From Ixodes scapularis (lineage: Eukaryota > Arthropoda > Arachnida > Ixodida > Ixodidae), in the NCBI RefSeq assembly GCF_016920785.2, contig NW_024609835.1, positions 177,937,109 to 178,001,108 of the forward strand: a stretch of DNA of 64,000 nt. The letters run 5' to 3'. The position numbers and the translations under genes are program-made. This document shows positions 23,841-34,400 of this stretch, piece by piece. How positions within the stretch are numbered: position 1 is the stretch's first letter; every line of letters starts with the position of its first letter. Below the pieces are notes generated by a model. That model did not search any database, was not told the DNA's origin, and saw only the letters and a list, made by a program, of their open reading frames with translations.

Positions 23841-24452
23841 GGAAGGCCCTGTCACACTGAGGCAACACGACGGCAACAGCAGCACAACACGTTGTCCAAC
23901 AGTCTGGCAACTTGTTGCTCGCTCCCCGTGTTGTCCGACAAACCTGTCACATCGCGGCAACAGCAGAACAACATAAACGACAACTAAAATGTTGCCTCGG
24001 TATTACAGCTTTCGGCGAAAAAAACAGCAGCTACTTATGTTGGACAACGTGTGTTGCCCTGATCGCTGGCTGAGCGAACTTCGGGCCGGCAACACGACAA
24101 CACAGATAGCTTCGATGACAGAGCTAGTTCACTATCAATAACGTCTTACTCAAATAAATTCTTGGAAAACGTTATTTAACAATTTTGTTGGTGGCATGCA
24201 GCTAAAATTTTTTTGTGAATGTTTTTACTGCGTAATTACGGAAAACAATTGTCGAAATAATGACCATTTCGGCAATCGACAATTGCTAGGGTCGTGAACG
24301 TTCAGACTGGTGTTGAAATTAGAGCCGCCGAGAGACCAGCTCAGATTACTGCTAGTGAAATAAAATGGCATGCCTACTCACCCGCTGATAGAGTATAATA
24401 ATATAACCCAGAAAAGGAAATATTAAAAAAAATATATATATAAAATGCCCCA

Positions 24453-24470
24453 TGTTGCATATCTGCAACA
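24453..24470 (+). repeat. Left terminal palindrome of the piggyBac-like element
   Basis: TGTTGCATATCTGCAACA, preceded by CCCA. Its reverse complement occurs right of the gene at 26864. Related 16-18-bp palindromes lie in the intron at 24807-24824 and 24853-24868. These are plausibly terminal and subterminal transposase sites. Confidence 0.6.
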
Positions 24471-24618
24471 CAGACTTCGACAGCTGAAGAAAGAAACATC
24501 GGGCCCATTTTCTGAGAAAAAAGGTTGTCAGTAATCTTCTCAGTGGACATTTCTCAATCCAAAAAGTTCAGAATTTCGCCACTAGGGGCAGCGCAGTGCT
24601 CGTAGAAATTCTTTAAAA

Positions 24619-26740
24619 ATGGCGTCCCCCACGCCGGGCGGGAGTTCCCCAAACAAGGTATGTTTACATTTCCACAAAGCATCTAAACCTGAAAATAGGA
24701 GCTCTATATCACCGGAGGGGCCTCTAGCAATGTTCTTCGCATGCATCGCATGCAGAATCTTGCATTCCAAACATCATATGAAGCTGGATATGTTTTATTC
24801 CTGGCATGTTGCAAATGTGCAACAGTGGGCAGTGAGTGTCACTTCACACGGTTGTTGCATATACAACATTCACTTTTTTCTAAATTCTTGCTACAATTTT
24901 TTTTTTTTTGGTTAGGTAACATAATTCAGCTGTCGTTTCGGGATGTTGTTGCACTCTTGGTAATTTGTTCTTTTCCCAACTACAGACCGTCATTGCACCT
25001 TCGGCTTTCTATGGTGTTCCAAAGACAAGACCAAAGCGATTCCTTGGCAAGGATAACTTGCTGGACAACATCGATTGCAACGAGAGTGACCTCTCGGGTG
25101 AAAGCAGCAGTGAAGAGTGCGACTCAATCACTGAAGATAGCAGCGATGAAGACGTCGAGAGCACTGACGCTGATGTTCAGACGGGGGTTCCCAAGGGGGA
25201 CCTGAAAAGAACCTAGGCAAACAAACGCTACACGTGGAAAAAATGTGCGTTTGACCAAGTTGGCACAGTCTTCGAAAATGATTTCCCCCTGCCTCCTGCC
25301 GAACCCCTGGCAGCGAAGCAGCTGTTTGACCTATTTGTTTCGAGGAACATGCTAGAACACGTTGTTCAGGAAACTAACAACTACTATATGGGGAAGCATG
25401 GAACAACACTAAATATGACAGTCGAAAAGCTCACCTCGGTCTTAGGAATGTTTTTTCGCATGGGACTTGTGGATATGCACAATGTACGTGCCTACTGGGA
25501 ACATGGAAGCCGCTATGAGCTGGTTGCACAGATAATGTCGCGCAGTCGATTTGAGAAGATTGCTGGTCACTTGCATTTTGCTGACAGCGACGGTGCAACA
25601 GACGAAGTGAAATACGACAAATGCTGGAAGCTGCGACCATGGCTCTCAGAACTGCAGGAAAACATGCTAAAAATACCTCAGGAATGCAAGTCATCCGTCG
25701 ACGAAATTTTGATACCTTTTCGAGGAAGGTCGCCAATTCGTCAGTACCTTCCACACAAGCCGAAGTGCAAGTGGGGCCTTAAGCTCTGGGCTCGTGCTTG
25801 CGATTCTGGACTTTGTTACGACTTTGACGTTTACCAGGCATGCAGCAAGGGAGTCTACGAAGATCAAGAAGGATATCAGTTGGGTCTTGGTGCAGGAGTT
25901 GTGCTTTAGTTGTGTTCAAGTCTCCCTGACCGAGACAACAATGTCATTGTTGCTGAAAACTTTTTTACGGGACCGCACTTAGTCTGCGAGCTAACGCGGA
26001 GGGGTGTCTCGTACATTGGAAGTGTAAGAGAGAACAGACTCCAGTCGTGCAAACTTATGGATCAGAAGGGAATGAAGATGCAAGGTCGTGGCGCGTGTGA
26101 TTCACGTGTCGCATCATGTGGTGACAAAAGCATGATAGCTGTAAAGTGGTTCGACAACAGAGCGGTCACCCTTCTTTCTAACTGCACTGGTGTGGAACCA
26201 GTCACCTCTGTAAAGATGTATGATAAGAAAGAGAAGTCTCACATCTCAGTTGAATGTCCAGCAATTGTACCTGAGTACCACAAATTGATGGATGGCGTTG
26301 ACTTGCTAGACAAGGTGTGCTACAGCTACATGTTTTCCATACGCTCCAAGCGGGGGTACATGTACATATTTTGGCACAGTGTCAAAATTGCTGCAGTGAA
26401 TGCGTGGTTTCTACACAAATGTCACTCACTGCAGCACAGGGAAGGTTCAATGCCACTGCGAGATTTTCTCGCTGACCTTGCCACGAGCTTGGTTTTGTAC
26501 AGGAAGCGTCCACCTGGCCGCCCTTCTCAAGAGAATCTTCCCGTGGTGAAGCGGGCGTCACCAGAAGTTCCACGCGACGTAAGAGGGGATGGTAGCCATC
26601 ATTGGCTCATTTGGATGAACCGCCGCAACAGATGCAAGTTGTGCACCGGAGGCTACAGCTACGTCGCTTGCTCTAAGTGCAATGTTCTCTTGTGCATAAA
26701 CAAGGACCGGAATTGTTTCGTTGGTTTCCATCGAAGTTAG
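24619..26740 (+). pseudogene. piggyBac-type transposase (PGBD-like), two in-frame stops
   Basis: DDE transposase of the piggyBac superfamily, which cuts and pastes at TTAA. Exon 1 is 24619-24657 (MASPTPGGSSPNK, donor AAG|GTATGT). Exon 2 starts at 24986 after CTACAG with a matching phase 0, and runs to 26740, about 597 codons in all. After an acidic N-terminus come VDEILIPFRGRSPIRQYLPH (first catalytic D, codon 252), then AENFFTG where the second catalytic D is E (codon 337), then GVDLLDK with both late aspartates (452, 455). The C-terminal cysteine-rich zinc domain is kept (RCKLC...CSKC...C). TAG stops interrupt at 25214 and 25907, same frame throughout. Stops plus D-to-E suggest an inactive copy, though the frame is otherwise whole, so decay is young. 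Confidence 0.88.
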
Positions 26741-26809
26741 ATAACCAAGACATGCTAGAAAACATGTCTGTCTGTGTTTTGTTTATGCCTGCTTCGCCTT
26801 GTTTGATAA

Positions 26810-26815
26810 AATAAA
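26810..26815 (+). terminator. Polyadenylation signal of the piggyBac gene
   Basis: AATAAA 70 bp after the stop codon and before the right terminal palindrome, in the expected place for the transposase mRNA end. Confidence 0.55.
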
Positions 26816-26863
26816 CACATCCTAAATATGGCACATGTTTTGAGATATTCACTTACTGCCCAT

Positions 26864-26881
26864 TGTTGCAGATATGCAACA
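26864..26881 (-). repeat. Right terminal palindrome of the piggyBac-like element
   Basis: Inverted copy of the 24453 palindrome. The surrounding 35 bp (TACTGCCCA before it) also match, in reverse complement, the intronic copy at 24807-24845 (AACAGTGGGCAGTGAGTG). The exact element end and TTAA duplication could not be fixed by eye. Confidence 0.6.
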
Positions 26882-27797
26882 AGCTATAGTAGACAATGTT
26901 TATAACTTATGAAGATTTTTTCGGTCCCTGTGTCTATATTTGTGTTCAATGAGCCTATATTCAATATCAAATACGCTCACTAGTTTTTGCACTGGGAAGC
27001 AATGGGTTAAGACGACCACTCTGATCATGATTGTTGATGCTTGGAACTTGGAAACAGCCGCTACCAGACACCTGATGTGTTTTAAAAATACCCAGGATGT
27101 TTTGCGGCATGAAGCGATCACATAGCAGGCGGTAGACAAATGGTCAGTGTTAAAATTTTTTATTCCACCACTTGTTATGAAGGCTGATCGTGTCGTTGTC
27201 GCACTTTTGAAACGCTATCAGTTCACCTCAACACCACGTTACAGAAGACGCTTTGGGGTACCACCGGTGCTTACTCAATTTTACAGTAGAAATAGAAATT
27301 GCTAAAAAAACAAAAAAAACAAAAACAAAAAACGGAAAGAAACACTTTATACCGGTTGGCGTAAATCCCGAACATATATCAGCGACCTCACTTTCCTCGG
27401 TTAAGGCTATCTGCTTTGTCAGCGAACGAAGGACATTTCGATAAAATCAAGGGTGGAAAATACTCGCCTCTTCAAATTTTCTATTCACAGTCACTGGTTG
27501 ATGTCGTCCCGTTGTAATTTTCGGCCCTTCGAATGCACTACCACTTTGTAGAGTCACATTTCCAGCGACGCAGCGACGCACACGACGGAAGGTAAACAAT
27601 AAAGATGGCGGAGTGTTCCCCGTGTTGCCCCCGCCGTCAGCGCGGTGTGACAGTTTAGTCGGATAACACTGTTGCCGGGCGGCAGCAACACGTTGCCCGA
27701 CTGTTGTTTGCCGTGATGTGACAAGGTAGCCGGCCACACGATTTCCTCCTGTTGCCGGATACAGTTGTCCAACTGTTGCCTCAGTGTGTCAGGGCCT

Positions 27798-29149
27798 TAA
27801 GAGTTGGGTTCTAAAAGTGCACACCAGGGCAGCTCGGTTTCGGAGAGGTGGTCGGTAATGGTGTCGTCAAGGCACGCATGACTCCGCCACTCCGCCGGCT
27901 ACACAAATCCCGGTGATGTGTTTTTACAGCCCTCGGGTACTCTAACTAAGCGAGGTACTAACGCGTTGGCGTCACCAAGCGTCAACGCTCACAATTTCGG
28001 TACGCTTGGCCGGCCGATGACGTCGCGGGCAAGTTGCGGGCGCGACGTATATCCCGAGACGCACCGCGCTCTTTGATGACTGAATTTGAAGCGATCAGCA
28101 GAATCGAACATTTAAAACGAAACATAACTGTCATCGATTTGAAATACGAGCGTGGGATTGTCATTAGCAGATAGATTTGATCGTATTATCTTATATCTGA
28201 ACGTGAGAGGTATATTTTAAGCTTCGATTTTGTATCCCTATAAGTTGACAGAGTGTTCTAAGCTACGTGCTCGTGGAACCAATCATTCGCCTTTTTTTTA
28301 TCGCCTGACCCCGCTCTCATTTCGCGAGTATAGGAAGGGAGCCCGGTCAGGAACGAAAAATCGACGGCTAACCGATCCAACAAGTGTTTAGCTCCCACCA
28401 CCCTGTCAGCAAAACATTGAACGATATATAGTGCTGCCTCAAATTCCCGTGCGGCGCCTTAACTCGCACACACATCCCTCAAAGGTTCTGAACGTATGTG
28501 CGTACTTGAAAGGTCTCACTATCATATGCCGCAGATATGTGCCACAAATTCAACGATATATAAAAGAGAAAGAGAAATGCTGGGACAAAAATGTCCACCC
28601 CTGCATCTATTATTGGCCGACTTCAATGCTCATCTTCAACTCAAGAACTGTTCCAGAATTGCCACGCGGATTCTAATATTTACATATAAAGAAGACAAGT
28701 TTCATGTTCATTTTGTACATATATGACACAATATGCTTTCAGGCACATTGTAGCATACAATGTCTCATAAATAGTTTTGTATTTCTATTAACAACCTGTG
28801 ATTAAATAATATACCTATAGAATAACTTTCATAAGACATGTAATCGTTGGGTGGTCATAATGCTCTGATGCTTAAAAAATAAGCGTTTTTATAACAGTGC
28901 GTCACTAAACATGACTGCTAAAAATGATATAGCTATTACGGCCTTAAGCGCGAAACCAACACTTGTTCATAAAACATCTATAGCGTTTTTATTATCATTA
29001 TGTAAGTAATAAAGCGTTATCTGACTGATATGTTTTATCATAACTAACTGCGTAAATTTTTGTTCTTTACATAAAGACCATTGAGAGGTATAGGAGTTCT
29101 CTTTAAATACGAAATAAATTCGGCATTAATATCTTTATATTGATCAAAA
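27798..29149. other. Intergenic, no gene seen
   Basis: The right flank of the TIR element continues the copy A repeat (TAAGAGTTGGGTTC), then unique AT-rich sequence. The 81-codon frame at 28431 has no recognisable features. Confidence 0.55.
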
Positions 29150-29850
29150 ACGCGTGAACTTTTGAAGCGTCCTTAAAACAGCTAGAGTTGAGCCTTTGTT
29201 TTTCTCTCACATTTATATTATTTGTATGTGGAATAGAAACAACACCTTTCGAAAAACCTGATTTATGATTCCATTATGTTGTCAGCCTCAATAGTACAGC
29301 TGAATTATATTACAATCTTACACGCATAGACAAGGTTGATCTCATTTGATCGTTACAAGACGAGAAACAGAATGGCAACCTAGAAATAAGTTTACTTATT
29401 TTAGTGAACTATAGTCGGTACTTCTTTTGCTGGGTCGTAAATGAATATCATCGGCCTTCAAAAAGATCGGTAACTAGCGTGCTGCGCTTGAGCTTAGGCG
29501 AGATGAAATTGTGGCAGGGGCCTCAGCAATCATTCGATTTTGGGCACTGAACTCGTCAAACAGAAAGTTGGAGCAGAAAGTTCGTGGGGCGCGCCGATTG
29601 GACGTCGGCGAAAAAATCGCGAAATCATCGTCATGATAGGCCAATCGGTGCGCTCCGTCTACTTCGGCCCCAACTTTGTGTTTGACGAGTTTAGAGGCCA
29701 AGGTCTGTTCTCACAAGAGCCTCTAAAGCGTAGATACTACACTTTAATGTTCAGACACCCTATGGTTACACTTCACGAACTTTTATAATTGTGTCATGAA
29801 TCCATTAAAACATGCGACGAGTCCATTCGAGTAAATATAGTAGCACACTT
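29150..29850 (+). repeat. Duplicate of the upstream region of the 55-kb receptor-like gene
   Basis: Matches 54735-55265 in order: TCAATAGTACAGCTGAA/TCAATAGGAGAGCTGAA, GCTGGGTCG(T/C)AAATGA(A/G)TATCATC, AAGCGTAGATACTACNCTT, and TCATGAATNCATAAANACANGCGA. It carries a private 142-bp MITE. Similarity stops near 29850, and no receptor coding sequence follows. Confidence 0.75.
29550..29691. repeat. Short fold-back MITE, 142 bp
   Basis: AACTCGTCAAACAGAAAGTT and its near complement at 29674-29691, with GCGCCGATTGG/CCAATCGGTGC inside. It is inserted in the duplicated upstream block and absent from the 55-kb copy. Confidence 0.75.
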
Positions 29851-31233
29851 TAATAAGTAACTCCAGACGGACCTGAAACTCTCCGGTTCCTTTGTGCACG
29901 TCACTGTGCACTTGACTCGGAAGGCGATCTATAAGTGGAGCAGTACCACAGACGCCAATCTGCTTGAAGGTTGACGAGCAGACAGAAAGGAGGAAACTCT
30001 CCCTAGATTCCTCTTTACTATTCAAGAAAAAGGGAGACCCTCTTTTCTGAGGGGAGTAGCGGAGGCATTTTGATAGAAGAGAGACCGCCCCTGTAGGGAG
30101 GGGAGTAGGGAAGAGTGGTGGACGGAATGGAGAGAAGGAAACTGGGTACCGCTTTTCTTCCCGCTAGGAGAGACAACTCTGTAGGTTCAAGGTTGGCATT
30201 TGAAGGGGCATGCTTATGTGGTTTCTGAAGTCGTCTGTTTATGGCGATAACGCTAAGCCTCCTTATAAACAAAAACAAAATTGCACTCCTGGGCGGCCGA
30301 CTTTCCTACTAAAAATCTATAAAAAGATCGTGACACGCCGCTCTTTCTGCGCCTTGGATGCACCACGGGGTGCCGTCGAACGGCGTTTTCAAACAATTAT
30401 TGCCGTATGCCATCTCCTTCACCTTAAGATTTGAGGTTTTGTGCCAAATATAATGCACACAGCGCCTAAAAAAACAGCAATAATTGTAACGCTTGGAATC
30501 TCCACGCAGTTAAAAAAGGCGATGGAACGATTTTTATGCTTTGCGCAAATGCCGCTTACAACGAATCCCTGAAGTTAACGACCTTTTGAAAAACGCGTTC
30601 GTTTTTCATGATCTTGACTTAAGAGTTCCGGGTATCGTAGCGGTTTGCGGAGATCTTTTCGGGACTGCCAAAACGATTTAAAAACTACATAATGTCGCGT
30701 TTGATGCGCTCGATATCTTTAACTCTTGCTCCAGGATTGTCTCAATCTCCTTTGCATAAAAACTGCAGATTTCTTTTTTTTTTTTTTTCAGTTTTCGTTA
30801 TTCCAACCGCGCACTTGAAGGTGGCCGCCCTCTCTATAGCAAGTTGTTTTACCTCTGTTTTGAAAAATTCCCACACTCTTAGAAAAAAAAAAAGGTCAGT
30901 ATAGTCCTCCATAAAGGGAAGAACGCTCTTGACACATATGTTCCTTCAGAAAGGGAGAAACTTTCGTCCTTTAAGCAGGGGAGCAAAAGTTCCTCCGTCG
31001 ACTGCATCTCATTATGGTGGCCACGAATCGAGCAAATCGAGCTCGATAAGGCTTAACGAGAACACTAAGTCTATTGTACGAAGCGAGAGGAGCAGCAAAT
31101 AAAAACGTAACACGAGCTTTCTGCGAACTGTATTTATTTCCGAAGTTTCTTTACCCCTGCAGGCAAAGAAACTTACGTTTCGAAAGCATGCAGTTACTCA
31201 GTCTTCTCATCGTCAGCACTGCGATGTTCAACG
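29851..31233. other. Intergenic, repeats only
   Basis: AGG-rich block around 30020-30180, a CACTCTTAGAAAAAAAAA fragment at 30881 (related to the SINE head at 38008) and otherwise no coding signal. Confidence 0.5.
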
Positions 31234-31238
31234 GAGAC

Positions 31239-31426
31239 TGTTCGCTATGTTCGAGCGAGCAGCAGAGACGAGCGTACGCGAAGTTCAACAGCGAACAACA
31301 AGAAGAAGTTTATTCACTCGAAACAGCGGCTTATATCGCCACAGCTGATAGCGCCGACGCGGGGTTGTAACTGCTGACTCAACCCACGTGCCGAGCCCGA
31401 GCTGACGAGAAGCGTCTTATCACACA
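31239..31426 (-). repeat. 3' LTR of the retrotransposon
   Basis: Second 188-bp LTR copy, with the same TG/CA ends and internal TATA-like and AATAAA motifs. It is preceded on the minus strand by a polypurine tract and followed by the GAGAC target duplication. Confidence 0.93.
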
Positions 31427-31455
31427 TCTCCCCCTTTTTTTTTTTTTTTTTTTTT
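31427..31455 (-). other. Polypurine tract of the retrotransposon
   Basis: Minus strand has a run of about 21 A followed by GGGGGAGA directly before the 3' LTR. This is the expected plus-strand DNA primer. Confidence 0.85.
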
Positions 31456-31485
31456 CCTCGACGTTTCCAGGCGCAAGCTGTTGGG

Positions 31486-34400
31486 TCACGACGCTTGGAA
31501 CCGTGCTGGAGGAACCACACATCTTCCACTTCGCGTGTGAGTGTGACTCGTGTCGTTGCACTGTGGTGCTACAGTCCTCTGATCACTGGATGTTTCCGCC
31601 GACTCCGGGGCAACTTGCACTGTTTCTGAACGGTTTTCGGAAGTCGTCGCGGGCAGTGGGATTAGATGCGTCCGGTTTCTTCGCACAGAACTCTCATCGG
31701 TTTCGACCCAATACGACCTTGGCTCCGCAGGGCGCCCCTGAACGATGCCTTTTCTTTGGAGGTCTATGATCCACACCTCTGTTCCATCGGACAACTCCGA
31801 TAAGTCCCGAACTCCATGGCGTCGGTCGTAGTCTTTCTTCTGGCGGCAACGCTGCGTCTTTTCAAAAGCCGCCAGCTTCCGTAAGTCTGGCGTCCGGGGC
31901 TGAAGGCTTTCGCTCGATGTCGGAAGGGCCGTGCGCAGTCTCCGGCCCATGAGCAGCTCCGCAGGACTGAATCCATTCTTCAGTGGACTGGTTCTGTAGG
32001 AGAGAAGCGTTTTATAAGCGTCTCCTGTCTTTTTCAAGGACCCTTTTATTATCTTGACAGCCGATTCTGCCATCCCGTTGCTCTGATGATAATGGGGGCT
32101 AGACGTGACATGGCGAAAGTTGTACTCCCTGGCGAACCTTGAGAATTCTGCACCGAGGGCTCTCGAAAATTGTGGGCCGTTGTCGGACACTACCACTTCC
32201 GGTATCCCGTGCCTGGCGAAAATGGACTTGCAGTGGTTTATCACTGCAGATGACGATAGGCTGCTCAGCGGGGCGAGCTCCGGGTAGCGTGAAAAATAGT
32301 CGGTCATGACCACCCACCATTTTCCCCCGAGAAAGAATAGGTCAATCGCGATTCGCTGCCATGGTCTATCTGGGAACTCTGTCTGTTGAAGAGGCATCTT
32401 TCGGTTAGTGATCTGCTTAAGGCAACTATGACAGTTCTTGACGAGACGCTCAATGTCAGCATCGATACTCGGCCACCGCACTGAACTCTTGGCCCGACCC
32501 CGACACTTTTCAATCCCGAAGTGTCCTTCGTGCACTATTTCGAGAACAGTTTGCCGCAGTGTCGACGGGATCACTATTCTAGATCCGCACATCAACACGT
32601 CGTTATTTACTGCTATATTTTGCCTCTCCTCCCAGTAGGATTTAAGGCTCAACCCAACATCCCGTCGGCTTGGCCAGCCTTTTGCGCACAGCTTGACTAG
32701 GGCTTGACATACCGGGTCTCGTTTTTGTTCCTCGGCGATCTGTTGCAAGCTGGGGGCTGTCACCGGGATTGATGACGCCACCCAATGGAGGTAGCCCTGG
32801 ACGTCGTCCTCCAGTTCAGTGGACTCCGCTTTTTGAAGCGGTGACCGGGAAAGAGTGTCGGCCACCGTCAAGTCCCGGCCTGGAACATACACAATGTCAT
32901 ACGTGTAGCGCATCAGGCGCATGCGCATTCGTTGCAATCTTGGTGTTAGCTCGTCGATCCCTTTAGATCCGAACAAAGACACCAAAGGCTTGTGATCTGT
33001 CTCCAGGCAGAATTGCGTGCCTAGCAGGTAGTCCCGAAACGTTTCACTCGCCCAGACCAAGGCCAGGCCTTCTTTTTCAATTTGAGCGTAGCGCCTCTCT
33101 GTGTCTGAGAGTGTTCTTGACGCATACGAAATGCCTTTGAACTGACCTTTGTCTTGTTTTTGGCGGAGGACGGCCCCGAGACCGTACGATGAGGCATCGG
33201 CCGATACCACTGTCTCGCGGTTGGGGTCGTAGATTCCTAGAACAGGATCTGACGAAAGAAGCGTCTTCCAGTTCTGGAAGGCTTCTTCTTGCGCAGGGCC
33301 CCACACAAATTCCTGTCGTGAACTTATCATAGAAGACAGAGGTTGAAGAACTTCGGCCATGCGGGGCACGAAGCGGGCTAGGTAAGTAGCCATGCCCATC
33401 ATGCGTCGTAGTTCTGTCTTCGAAGTCGGGTGACGCATCTCTGTGACGGCGGCGAGCTTCTGTTTATCGGGACGTACCTCGTTGCATCCAATTTTGTGAC
33501 CCAAGAACGAAATCTCGGTGACATTGAACTCGCACTTCTCGCGGTTCAGAGTGATTCCAGCTGTCTGGACGCGTTTTAGCACAGCCCGAAGCCGTTCGTC
33601 ATGCTGCGCTTGTGTGGCTCCCCAGATAAGCACGTCGTCCATGTGGCAGACGACCCCTTCCATTCCAGACAGGACTTGCCCCATGCGCCTTTGGAAATGC
33701 TCCGGGGCCGACGAGACGCCAAAGGGCAATCTGTTAAAATAAAATCGTCCAAACGGTGTGATAAACGTAGTGTACTCTTTGCTCTTCTCGCTCAAAGGTA
33801 TCTGCCAGAAACCAGAGTTAGCATCCAGTTTGGAGAATGTGCTGGCTCCGCGCAGCATGCCGATGGTGTATTCCACAGCTGGGATGGGATGCCACTCTCG
33901 CCGTACGTATCTGTTGAGCTCCGTGAAGTCTACACAAATTCTCACGGCCCCTGAAGGTTTTGGGACGACTACCATCGGTGCGCACCATGTTGTCGGCTCG
34001 GTGACAGGCGAGATAACGCCTAGTGTTTGCATCCGTTCCAGTTCTTGCCTGGTCTTCTGGAACAAGGGCAGAGGGACTCTCCGAGGGGAAGTCAAAGCGA
34101 AAGGTTTCGCTTCCGACTTCAGCTTGAGGTCATACTCTTCTTCGAATGTTCCAAGCCCCTGGAACACTTGTGCAAACTCTGACAGGGGGTTCAGGGTTTT
34201 GACGCTGTCGACTTGTGCAAGTACGGATAGTTTTTCTATTGCTGGTTTTCCTAGTAGAGGGGTTCGGAGGCCCCGAAGAACGTACACTTCTTCACGGCTG
34301 GTGCTCCCTGCAAATGTCATGCTCAGAGTTGCCATTCCAGATATAGCGAGAGGTTTCCCATCTGGTCCTTGAAGTCGGCGCCTTGCGGGCTGAAGTTTGG

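Larger units (their letters stand above)
23844..27797. mobile_element. Unclassified TIR DNA transposon carrying the piggyBac copy
   Basis: Ends are inverted: AGGCCCTGTCACACTGAGGC at the left, and the complement of AGGCCCTGACACACTGAGGC at the right. Inside both ends, variants of CTGTCACAYCGCGGCAACA recur, like subterminal transposase sites. Flanks match a related locus without the insert (59145-59190): CTCAACCCGGAAAC before it and TAAGAGTTG/TAAGAGCTG after it. The target duplication is unclear, so the superfamily is not assigned. It carries no recognised transposase besides the nested piggyBac gene. Confidence 0.65.

Noticed and set aside
33758..34372. 204-codon plus-strand frame
   Set aside because: Antisense shadow of the gag-pol frame.
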